Below are positions 1-5,198 of a stretch of DNA of 5,198 nucleotides, piece by piece (positions within the stretch are counted from its first letter, which is position 1; every line of letters starts with the position of its first letter). The position numbers and the translations under genes were made by a program. This DNA comes from Alphaproteobacteria bacterium (GTDB lineage: Bacteria > Pseudomonadota > Alphaproteobacteria > Puniceispirillales > Puniceispirillaceae), in contig WTHW01000027.1 in NCBI GenBank assembly GCA_011526395.1, forward strand, positions 2,657 through 7,854. The letters are read 5' to 3'. The notes beneath the pieces were generated by a model that saw only the letters and a list, made by a program, of their open reading frames with translations, was not told the DNA's origin and did not search any database.

Positions 1-299
1 GCATTGGCGCGTTCGTCATTTTGACGGCGCTGTTCTGCATTTGCGAGAATTGACTGGTGAATGCGATAATAATGATCTGCAAACTGGCTATGGGCTTCGA
101 ATAAAACGCGATCGCCTGATGATTGAGCATCATGGGCTAGGGCTGTATATTTTTCGAATAATTGCTGTGCGTTACCACGAAGACGACCCTCTGGGCCGTT
201 TGAATCAAAAGTCGTATTGCGATTGAAATTATTCTGATTTGAATTGCCCGAGCGACGACCACGGCCTCTTGAGCGTTTAGCATTTTGATTTTGTCTCAT
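1..299 (-). CDS. DUF4167 domain protein, 5' part (cut by window edge)
   Basis: Translating the minus strand from the ATG at 299 gives 99 uninterrupted codons to the window edge; the 3' end is missing. Residues 1-28 are a low-complexity basic segment rich in Arg, Gly, Asn and Gln (starting MRQNQNAKRSRGRGRRSG). Residues 31-82 carry the conserved DUF4167 core: FDSNGPEGRLRGNAQQ (31-46), EKY (49-51), ALAHDAQSSGDR (53-64) and DHYYRIHQ (75-82). Residues 83-99 begin a polar, charged, probably disordered tail. The family is known mainly from Alphaproteobacteria, commonly just after prmC, and has no established function. The basic N-terminus suggests nucleic-acid or ribosome binding, which is inference. 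A modest GGA Shine-Dalgarno lies five bases before the ATG. No Met lies between codon 1 and the core, so this start is the only ATG choice. Confidence 0.93.
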   Translation of the reverse strand, partial: MRQNQNAKRSRGRGRRSGNSNQNNFNRNTTFDSNGPEGRLRGNAQQLFEKYTALAHDAQSSGDRVLFEAHSQFADHYYRIHQSILANAEQRRQNDERAN

Positions 300-352
300 A
301 ATAATCCGTTTAGTATATCCGCAATCTTTGCGGTCAGTTCAGTCATGTTCAT
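296..352 (-). CDS. Possible 18-codon ORF overlapping the DUF4167 start
   Basis: The minus strand from 352 encodes MNMTELTAKIADILNGLL and then TGA. That stop shares ATGA with the DUF4167 ATG, the classic four-base overlap seen in translationally coupled genes. The residues from Met3 on alternate hydrophobic and polar positions in a way compatible with a short amphipathic helix. No Shine-Dalgarno precedes either Met (1 or 3). The ORF contains both the dyad at 319-333 and the TATACT hexamer, so coding and promoter interpretations compete. It could be a coupling leader peptide or chance. I do not recognise the peptide. Confidence 0.15.
   Translation of the reverse strand: MNMTELTAKIADILNGLL
312..317 (-). 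promoter_or_regulatory. Candidate -10 box (TATACT) for the DUF4167 gene
   Basis: TATACT on the minus strand matches TATAAT at five of six positions and ends 12 bases before the DUF4167 ATG. The best -35 candidate at normal spacing (TGAACT, 18 bases upstream) is poor. Initiation about seven bases downstream would leave a leader of only 5-7 bases and would start at or inside the GGA ribosome-binding element, so the transcript would be nearly leaderless. The call rests on the hexamer alone. Confidence 0.2.
319..333. promoter_or_regulatory. Perfect 6-bp inverted repeat upstream of the DUF4167 gene
   Basis: The minus strand reads CCGCAA-AGA-TTGCGG, a perfect six-base inverted repeat with a three-base centre. 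One base downstream on the same strand is TATACT (317-312), a good match to a sigma-70 type -10 box. No T-run follows on either strand, so an intrinsic terminator is unlikely. It could be a repressor site in a promoter spacer, or an RNA hairpin in the leader. The role is unproven and a repeat this short can arise by chance. Confidence 0.35.
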
Positions 353-450
353 TTAACGGAGATAACGTCTTGCGTTGCCACATTGTGCAAGGCTTACGAT
401 TGCCCTTAGCCTAGCCTCATTCATCATGGAATGACAAGAAAAAAACACGC

Positions 451-1326
451 CTAGTCATGAATAAAATGCAAGCAACGGATAATACCGGAAAGGTCTGGCA
501 CCATATTTTCACATCTAAGTCCAACAGTAGATGCGATGGATATCACATCGCTTTCTTGATCTTTGCCAATTTCCACAAAGGATGCCCCGCCAGCTTTCAA
601 GCGCTTTGCGATGATAGGCAGTAGAATCTGATAAGCATCAAGGCCTGTTTTGCCTGCAAATAAAGCACGGCTTGGATCATAAATCGTGACCTCTGGTGAC
701 AGATGCGCCTTATCCTCTTCTGGGATATAGGGGGGATTTGATAAAATCACATCAAATTGTCTGTCACCTGCCAGCGCCTTGTCCCAATCAGAGGCAAGAA
801 ATTGGGCTCTGTCTTCAAGCCTGTGATGGGCTGCATTTTTGCGTGCTTGTTCAATCGCTGTATCACTGATATCAAGGCCGATGCCTTTGGCATTCTGGCA
901 ATGAGCAAGGGTGGCTAGAAGCAAGCATCCTGAGCCAGTGCCAAAATCTGCAATCTCAAAGGCTTTATCTTGAATGGCAGCGATTGCTTTTTCTACAAGC
1001 ACTTCTGAATCAGGGCGCGGGTCTAGCGTGTCTTTATTCAAGAAGAAATTCATTGAATAAAATTCACGATAGCCACGAAGCCGACTAACAGGACAGCCAG
1101 CCAATCTTTGTGCCATCAAATCATCAAGGCGTTTTTGTGAGGCAGTATCTAGGATAATCTCGTGATGGCTGAGGATAGTCTCATCACGGCTAAGTGCCAT
1201 TTGCAAAATCTGGTTCGCATCAAGGCGCGGCGATGATATGCCAGCCAATGCCAATTTTTCTGCTAGCTGGTTCAGCAGATCTCTTGCGTGATAAGAGGAG
1301 GTGCCCTCTGGCTTATGGCTAGCCAT
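451..1326 (-). CDS. prmC: Peptide chain release factor N5-glutamine methyltransferase
   Basis: PrmC (HemK) is a cytosolic S-adenosylmethionine-dependent enzyme that methylates the side-chain amide of the Gln in the GGQ motif of release factors RF1 and RF2. The 291 residues have the family layout. A helical N-terminal substrate-binding domain covers about residues 10-85, with RLRGYREFY (82-90). PRPDSE (103-108) matches the usual PRPETE linker motif. The Rossmann methyltransferase domain starts near 120, with SAM-binding DFGTGSG (127-133), an acidic LDIS (151-154), and catalytic NPPY (197-200) that holds the target glutamine. E. coli PrmC is 277 residues, so this copy is full length. Its ATG lies inside the end of prfA, giving an eight-base overlap (ATGGCTAG), with GGAAGG five bases upstream to set the start. 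The gene ends in TAG. A seven-T run (minus strand) follows the stop but no GC-rich stem precedes it. Confidence 0.97.
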   Translation of the reverse strand: MASHKPEGTSSYHARDLLNQLAEKLALAGISSPRLDANQILQMALSRDETILSHHEIILDTASQKRLDDLMAQRLAGCPVSRLRGYREFYSMNFFLNKDTLDPRPDSEVLVEKAIAAIQDKAFEIADFGTGSGCLLLATLAHCQNAKGIGLDISDTAIEQARKNAAHHRLEDRAQFLASDWDKALAGDRQFDVILSNPPYIPEEDKAHLSPEVTIYDPSRALFAGKTGLDAYQILLPIIAKRLKAGGASFVEIGKDQESDVISIASTVGLRCENMVPDLSGIIRCLHFIHD

Positions 1327-2401
1327 TCATGCCTTCCGCAAGACGTGCTGCTTGATCTTCTGCGGCGAGCGCATCTACCACTTCGTCAATCGCTTCCCCT
1401 GCTAGGATTTTATCGAGCTTATATAATGTTAAGTTAATGCGGTGGTCTGTCACGCGCCCTTGTGGGAAATTATAGGTGCGGATTCTTTCAGATCTATCAC
1501 CTGAGCCAACTTGCCCTTTACGAGAGGCGGCGCGCTCTGCTTCTTGGCGTGCGCGTTCAGCATCATAAATACGTGCGCGCAAAATCTTCATCGCTTTGGC
1601 TCTGTTTTTATGCTGTGATTTTTCATCTTGCTGTGAGACGACGATGCCAGTTGGCAAGTGCGTGATACGAACAGCTGAGTCAGTGGTGTTGACTGACTGG
1701 CCGCCGGGACCAGAAGCACGAAATACATCAACGCGCAAATCGGATTCATTCAGCTCAATATCCACATCTTCCACTTCTGGCAGAACAGCGACTGTCGCGG
1801 CTGAGGTATGAATGCGCCCGCCTGTCTCTGTTTCTGGGACACGTTGCACACGATGCACACCAGATTCAAATTTCAAACGCGCAAACACATCATTGCCAGA
1901 GATGGTGGCTGTGGCCTCTTTATAGCCGCCAATGCCTGTCTCTGAAACTTCCATCACTTCAAAGCGCCAGCCATAGCGTGCGGACATGCGTTGATACATG
2001 CCAAATAAATCACCTGCAAAAAGGGCGGCTTCATCACCGCCTGTACCAGCGCGCACTTCTAGGATGGCGTTTCTGGCATCATCAGCATCTTTCGGCAATA
2101 GAAGTAATTTTAGCGCATGCTCTTCTTCTGGTATCTGAGATGATAATTCAGCGATTTCCATCTCTGCCATCTCGAGCATTTCAGCATCAGATGCACTTTC
2201 TGTCGCAAGCTGTTTGGCATCTTCTAGCGCTGCCTCAAGCGCGCGAACCTTTTCGATTTGCTCTGCGACAGGGCGCACTTCAGATAATTCGCGAGATAAT
2301 TTTGTTAATTCATCAGATGATAAATTGGCTGATTGCGATAGCTGATCTTCAATTTCAACACGGCGCGCAAGCACCTTATCCATATTTGATTCAAGTGACA
2401 T
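1319..2401 (-). CDS. prfA: Peptide chain release factor 1 (RF1)
   Basis: RF1 recognises UAA and UAG in the ribosomal A site and triggers peptidyl-tRNA hydrolysis. The 360 residues equal the E. coli length. Residues 1-105 form the helical, coiled-coil-prone domain 1. EVRAGTGGDEAALFAGDL (115-132) is the conserved opening of the core. The stop-codon reading tripeptide is P189-E190-T191, the P-x-T form of RF1; RF2 has SPF. It is followed by GRIHTSAATVAVLPE (195-209). The catalytic loop is SGPGGQSVN (230-238) with GGQ at 233-235, the same numbering as E. coli; Q235 is the PrmC target. KSQHKNRAKA (261-270) and TYNFPQGRVTDHR (309-321) complete the family pattern. The ATG comes nine bases after the hisS stop and has no clear Shine-Dalgarno, so reinitiation from hisS is likely. 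Met7 is an alternative start, also without a good site. Confidence 0.98.
   Translation of the reverse strand: MSLESNMDKVLARRVEIEDQLSQSANLSSDELTKLSRELSEVRPVAEQIEKVRALEAALEDAKQLATESASDAEMLEMAEMEIAELSSQIPEEEHALKLLLLPKDADDARNAILEVRAGTGGDEAALFAGDLFGMYQRMSARYGWRFEVMEVSETGIGGYKEATATISGNDVFARLKFESGVHRVQRVPETETGGRIHTSAATVAVLPEVEDVDIELNESDLRVDVFRASGPGGQSVNTTDSAVRITHLPTGIVVSQQDEKSQHKNRAKAMKILRARIYDAERARQEAERAASRKGQVGSGDRSERIRTYNFPQGRVTDHRINLTLYKLDKILAGEAIDEVVDALAAEDQAARLAEGMNG
1332..1337 (-). promoter_or_regulatory. Ribosome binding site of prmC inside prfA
   Basis: GGAAGG on the minus strand lies five bases before the prmC ATG at 1326 and within the last codons of prfA. It is the clearest Shine-Dalgarno in this cluster and fixes the overlapping start. 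Ribosomes finishing prfA would clear this site just before initiating on prmC, so translational coupling is likely. Confidence 0.7.
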
Positions 2402-2410
2402 CTGTTTTAC

Positions 2411-3661
2411 TTAATCTTTTAATTGTTGATGGAGATATGAGGTGAGGTCATTTATCTTGATGACTTCGCTTGTGCCTGTTGCCATTGATTTCACCTGTAA
2501 TTCGCCTGTTGCGAATTCTTGTGAGCCAAGCATCACAGCATAAGAGGCACCAATTTTATCAGCGCGCTTCATTTTTTTGGAAATATTGCCGCTATAAGGC
2601 ATATCAACTGAAAGGCCTGACTTGCGTAATGTGCTTGCGAGCGCGAAACCATCTGCGGCTAACTCGCCATCCATGACAACCATGATCACATCACTAGCTG
2701 GCAAATCTGGCTGGTCAATCAGAAGCGCCAATCTTTCGACACCTGCGGCAAAACCAACTGATGGCAAATGTGGTCCGCCAAGCATTTCAGACAAACCATC
2801 ATAACGCCCGCCACCTAGCACTGTGCCTTGCGCACCTAGCTGGTCAGTGATGAATTCAAAAGCTGTGTGACAATAGTAATCAAGCCCGCGCACAAGCAAC
2901 GGGTCTGCTACGAAGGATATATTTGCCTTACTAAGAGCCTCAGTTAGCGCATCATAATGTGCCTTTGAGGCATCATTTAGGTAATTAGCTAGCTTTGGCG
3001 CGCTTGCGACAATTTCCTTATCACGTGCATTTTTCGAATCAAGAATACGCAAGGGGTTCTGGTCAAGACGCCTTTGGCTATCCTCACTTAACTCATCACG
3101 GTATGTTTGAAGGAATGCAACAAGCGCTGAGCGATAAGCATTGCGGCTATCAGCATCACCAAGAGAATTAAGGTGAAGTGTGCAATGTTGCAAGACACCA
3201 AGCGCATCAAGAAATGCCGCGCCGCACCCAATCACCTCTGCATCAGCTAGGGGAGAAGATGGGCCAATCAGCTCGACGCCAATTTGGTGGAATTGACGCA
3301 TACGTCCTTTTTGCGGACGCTCATATCTGAACATAGGTCCGGCATAAACATATTTTTGCGGTAATGTCTGTGTTAAGCCATTTGAGATAACAGCGCGCAT
3401 GACAGCGGCTGTATTTTCGGGGCGCAATGTGATTTCTGTGCCGCCTCTATCTTCAAAGCTATATGTTTCTTTTGAGACAACATCAGACGCATCACCAAGT
3501 GGGCGACGGAACACATCTGTAAATTCAAAGATAGGGGTTGCCATATCCTGAAAGCCATAACAGCCCGCAATTTGTTTTGCGGTATTCACAACATGATTAT
3601 GCCGCGCCTTATCGGCTGGCAATAAATCACTTGTTCCTCTGACAGGTTGTAATATCTGCAT
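2411..3661 (-). CDS. hisS: Histidine--tRNA ligase (HisRS)
   Basis: This cytosolic class II aminoacyl-tRNA synthetase attaches histidine to tRNA-His using ATP. At 416 residues it is close to E. coli HisS (424). The N-terminus VRGTSDLLP (7-15) is diagnostic. TLRPENTAAVMRA (78-90) precedes motif 2, FRYERPQKGRMRQFHQIG (111-128), whose arginines contact ATP and whose loop contacts the acceptor stem. The histidine-specific signatures are LVRGLDYYCHTAFEF (256-270) and GGGRYDGL (283-290). Motif 3 is GFAAGVERL (303-311). Residues from about 325 form the anticodon-binding domain. The ATG lies 12 bases after the ispG stop, with AGAGA seven bases upstream as a modest ribosome-binding site. The gene ends in TAA nine bases before prfA. 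Motif 2 is of the ordinary bacterial type, relevant because some Alphaproteobacteria carry a divergent HisRS. Confidence 0.98.
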   Translation of the reverse strand: MQILQPVRGTSDLLPADKARHNHVVNTAKQIAGCYGFQDMATPIFEFTDVFRRPLGDASDVVSKETYSFEDRGGTEITLRPENTAAVMRAVISNGLTQTLPQKYVYAGPMFRYERPQKGRMRQFHQIGVELIGPSSPLADAEVIGCGAAFLDALGVLQHCTLHLNSLGDADSRNAYRSALVAFLQTYRDELSEDSQRRLDQNPLRILDSKNARDKEIVASAPKLANYLNDASKAHYDALTEALSKANISFVADPLLVRGLDYYCHTAFEFITDQLGAQGTVLGGGRYDGLSEMLGGPHLPSVGFAAGVERLALLIDQPDLPASDVIMVVMDGELAADGFALASTLRKSGLSVDMPYSGNISKKMKRADKIGASYAVMLGSQEFATGELQVKSMATGTSEVIKINDLTSYLHQQLKD

Positions 3662-3668
3662 TATCGTG

Positions 3669-3673
3669 TCTCT
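3669..3673 (-). promoter_or_regulatory. Ribosome binding site of hisS
   Basis: AGAGA on the minus strand starts right after the ispG stop codon and lies seven bases before the hisS ATG. The match to AGGAGG is only partial, but position and tight spacing to ispG support use of this start and cotranscription of the two genes. Confidence 0.45.
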
Positions 3674-4789
3674 TTAGTCATTTGCCCGTGCGGCTTGGAT
3701 TTGTGCCACACGATCCTCTACCAGCCCAACCACATGTTCTACAATATCATCATGTGATAAGCGGTGATCCGCCATGCCAGATACATAAATTTGGTGCGTG
3801 CCACGCCCGCCACCTGTCAATCCGATATCTGTCTCGCGCGCCTCGCCCGGCCCATTCACCACACATCCGATGATTGAGACTGATAAAGGCTCGTTAATAT
3901 GCTCTAGCCGCTCTTCGATTTCTTGGACTGTTTTAATCACATCAAATTGCTGTCTTGCACAAGATGGGCAAGAAATTACAGTGACGCCGCGCCGGCGCAA
4001 ACCAAGAGATTTTAGCATCTCATATGCCACGCGCACCTCTTCGGCAGGGTCTGCTGATAGAGATACTCTGATGGTATCACCGATACCTGCCCATAACAGA
4101 TTGCCAAGACCGATAGATGATTTCACAGTGCCAGCACGCATGCCACCAGCTTCGGTAATGCCAATGTGAAGCGGGCAATCTATTTGTTCTGCCAGCTGTT
4201 GGTAAGCTGCCACTGCCAAGAATAAATCAGAGGCTTTCACTGAGATTTTAAATTCATGAAAATCGAGATCTTGCAGTATCTTGGCATGTTCTAGCGCTGA
4301 TTCTACAAGCGCTTCTGGACATGGTTCAGCATATTTTTCCAATAAGTGCTTTTCCAAAGAGCCGCCATTCACACCGATACGAATAGAGGCGCCTGTATCA
4401 CGCGCTGCATTCACAACTTCTTTGACGCGTTCAGCACTGCCGATATTGCCGGGATTAATACGCAAACAAGCAGCCCCTGCTGCTGCTGCTTCAATCGCGC
4501 GCTTATAATGAAAATGAATGTCCGCAACGATTGGCACAGGGCTTTGTGCGACAATGGTTTTCAAAGCGGCGGATGACTCTTCATCAGGGCAAGAGACGCG
4601 CACAATATCTGCACCTGCCTCAGCTGCTTTATGGATTTGATCCAATGTACCAGAGATATCTGTGGTAAGCGTATTTGTCATTGTCTGTACAGAGATAGGC
4701 GCATCACCACCCACCGCAACACTGCCAACCTGAATCTGGCGTGATTTACGGCGTTCAATCATACGGTATGGTCTAATCTGTGACATCAT
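3674..4789 (-). CDS. ispG: 4-hydroxy-3-methylbut-2-enyl diphosphate synthase (IspG/GcpE)
   Basis: IspG converts 2-C-methyl-D-erythritol 2,4-cyclodiphosphate to HMBPP, the penultimate step of the MEP isoprenoid pathway, using a [4Fe-4S] cluster in the cytosol. At 371 residues it matches E. coli IspG (372). The N-terminal TIM-barrel begins at RRKSRQIQVG (13-22) with PISVQTMTNT (31-40), followed by VADIHFHY (88-95), LRINPGNIG (109-117), RIGVNGGSLE (137-146) and ITEAGG (211-216). The C-terminal domain has the cluster ligands C274 and C277 (CPSC), C309 (IIGCVVNGPGE) and E316, equivalent to E. coli C270, C273, C305 and E312. It is the short bacterial form without the plant/Chlamydia insert. The gene opens with two Met codons in tandem; AGGTG lies one base before the first and four before the second, so Met2 at 4786 may be the real start. 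Confidence 0.98.
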   Translation of the reverse strand: MMSQIRPYRMIERRKSRQIQVGSVAVGGDAPISVQTMTNTLTTDISGTLDQIHKAAEAGADIVRVSCPDEESSAALKTIVAQSPVPIVADIHFHYKRAIEAAAAGAACLRINPGNIGSAERVKEVVNAARDTGASIRIGVNGGSLEKHLLEKYAEPCPEALVESALEHAKILQDLDFHEFKISVKASDLFLAVAAYQQLAEQIDCPLHIGITEAGGMRAGTVKSSIGLGNLLWAGIGDTIRVSLSADPAEEVRVAYEMLKSLGLRRRGVTVISCPSCARQQFDVIKTVQEIEERLEHINEPLSVSIIGCVVNGPGEARETDIGLTGGGRGTHQIYVSGMADHRLSHDDIVEHVVGLVEDRVAQIQAARAND

Positions 4790-4790
4790 T

Positions 4791-4795
4791 CACCT
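4791..4795 (-). promoter_or_regulatory. Ribosome binding site of ispG
   Basis: AGGTG on the minus strand ends one base before the first ispG ATG (4789) and four bases before the second (4786). Usual spacing is about 5-9 bases, so the second ATG is the better fit and the mature protein would have 370 residues. The difference is one residue. Confidence 0.5.
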
Positions 4796-4826
4796 AGTTC
4801 ATGCGCTGTGAGACATACAAAAATTG

Positions 4827-4845
4827 GATATGACACTGATATATC
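4827..4845. repeat. AT-rich dyad upstream of ispG
   Basis: GATAT at 4827-4831 and ATATC at 4841-4845 form an inverted repeat with a nine-base spacer. The right arm lies within the eight-base palindrome GATATATC (4838-4845). It sits about 40-55 bases before the ispG start, a position where an operator could act. Arms of five AT-rich bases can occur by chance. I found no matching -35/-10 pair around it. Confidence 0.2.
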
Positions 4846-4889
4846 GCATTCCTGTTACAAATGCCATAGCATGCGGCGCAAGAACCGTA

Positions 4890-4909
4890 TGCGTTTGCAA
4901 ACAAATGCA
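4890..4909 (-). repeat. Small hairpin just after the rodZ stop
   Basis: On the minus strand TGCATTTG-TTTG-CAAACGCA can fold into an eight-pair stem with one A/C mismatch and a four-base loop; it contains the perfect ten-base palindrome GTTTGCAAAC (4893-4902). It begins four bases after the rodZ stop. No T-run follows, so it is not a typical intrinsic terminator. It could protect the rodZ mRNA end, weakly attenuate readthrough into ispG, or bind a regulator. No function can be assigned from sequence alone. Confidence 0.3.
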
Positions 4910-4913
4910 CGAA

Positions 4914-5198
4914 TTATTGAGAGACAGCAGAGCGGCGTGAGCGGATTGAATCGCGGCTTAGCGGCAAATCACGGATGATCTCGCCAACCTCACCAGCGGT
5001 AAATTCATCAAGTCCCGGTATTTGCAAGACAAGCCCACCAGCATTACCTGTGCTGAGATAAAGCTTCTGATTAGCTGGTGCGATGAAATCATCACCTGGC
5101 TGGAATAGCTTGCTTAACAACACATCCCCATTTTCAGAGACAACCTCTACCCATGCCGCCGCACTTGCTGAGATTAAAATCTCTTCAGATGGTTGGCG
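4914..5198 (-). CDS. rodZ: RodZ-type cytoskeletal protein, C-terminal end (5' part outside window)
   Basis: The minus-strand frame is open from the window edge for 94 codons to TAA at 4916-4914; the start lies outside. Visible residues 12-62 match the RodZ C-terminal domain (DUF4115): AAAWVEVVSENGDVLLSKLF (13-32), PGDDF (34-38), LYLSTGNAGGLVLQIPG (46-62). The tail IIRDLPLSRDSIRS (74-87) also fits alphaproteobacterial members. Full-length RodZ has a cytoplasmic helix-turn-helix domain that binds MreB, one membrane segment, and this beta-rich domain outside the membrane. It tunes MreB-directed wall elongation and cell shape. Only the last domain is visible, so the helix-turn-helix and membrane parts are assumed from the family. 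A rodZ-like gene before ispG is common in Alphaproteobacteria and also in E. coli, which supports the call. An internal GTG at 5121-5123 could be mistaken for a start but lies inside the domain. Confidence 0.88.
   Translation of the reverse strand, partial: RQPSEEILISASAAAWVEVVSENGDVLLSKLFQPGDDFIAPANQKLYLSTGNAGGLVLQIPGLDEFTAGEVGEIIRDLPLSRDSIRSRRSAVSQ

Noticed and set aside
41..226. 61-codon plus-strand ORF at the left edge
   Set aside because: Opposite strand to the DUF4167 core, which matches its family residue by residue; the plus-strand product has no recognisable pattern.
390..412. AGGCT...AGCCT inverted repeat in the prmC-DUF4167 gap
   Set aside because: Arms of five bases with a 13-base loop and a mismatch beyond; too weak to call as a structure.
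430..450. T-run after prmC as an intrinsic terminator
   Set aside because: Seven Ts follow the prmC stop on the minus strand, but the bases before them form no stable GC-rich stem, so termination is not supported.
1429..1438. TTAAGTTAA resembling a CtrA half-site pair
   Set aside because: Spacing is not TTAA-N7-TTAA and it lies inside prfA coding sequence.
1978..2445. 155-codon plus-strand ORF antisense to prfA and the end of hisS
   Set aside because: It lies opposite strongly supported minus-strand genes; its sequence is rich in His, Leu and Gln as expected of a shadow frame and resembles no family I know.
3373..3570. 65-codon minus-strand ORF in another frame of hisS
   Set aside because: Overlaps the HisRS motif 1-2 region in an alternative frame; no ribosome-binding site and no family resemblance.
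3798..4169. 123-codon plus-strand ORF antisense to ispG
   Set aside because: Fully opposite conserved IspG sequence, including its Fe-S ligand region; Pro/Ser/Arg-rich composition typical of a shadow frame.
1..5198. Mobile elements, CRISPR arrays, tRNA/rRNA genes, or a novel multigene system
   Set aside because: I saw no transposase, integrase, regularly spaced repeats, tRNA cloverleaf or rRNA sequence; every long coding region belongs to a conserved housekeeping family in an order familiar from Alphaproteobacteria.

Overview
The window reads as a stretch of chromosome from an alphaproteobacterium. The evidence is the gene order rodZ (end) – ispG – hisS – prfA – prmC – DUF4167 (start), all on the minus strand, and the DUF4167 protein itself, a family I know almost only from Alphaproteobacteria. 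Base composition in lines I counted by eye is around 43-57% GC, low for many cultured members. A Rhodospirillales-like or marine SAR116-like (Puniceispirillales) source would fit, but this is a guess from synteny and composition, not a placement.

Layout, in the direction of transcription (high to low coordinates): 5198-4914 is the last 94 codons of a RodZ-type cell-shape protein. 4913-4790 is a 124-base gap with two small dyads and no convincing promoter. 4789-3674 is ispG (MEP isoprenoid pathway). Twelve bases later comes hisS (3661-2411), nine bases after its stop comes prfA (2401-1319), and prfA overlaps prmC (1326-451) by eight bases. These four genes look like one polycistronic unit. 450-300 is a 151-base gap holding a perfect hairpin/dyad, a TATACT hexamer and two tiny abutting reading frames. 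299-1 is the first 99 codons of a DUF4167 protein, which no computed ORF reported because it runs off the edge.

Functionally most of the block is about translation. HisRS charges tRNA-His. RF1 (prfA) reads UAA/UAG and releases the peptide. PrmC methylates the glutamine of the RF1 GGQ motif, so enzyme and substrate are encoded in overlapping genes. IspG supplies isoprenoid precursor, needed among other things for the undecaprenyl carrier of cell-wall synthesis, and RodZ organises MreB-directed wall synthesis, so the upstream pair has a cell-envelope theme. The DUF4167 protein has a basic Arg/Gly/Asn-rich N-terminus, suggestive of RNA binding, and no assigned function.

I found no mobile element, CRISPR array, tRNA, rRNA or sign of horizontal transfer. 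This is a conserved housekeeping region and I do not see a wholly new system in it. The least explained parts are the DUF4167 gene and the gap just upstream of it.
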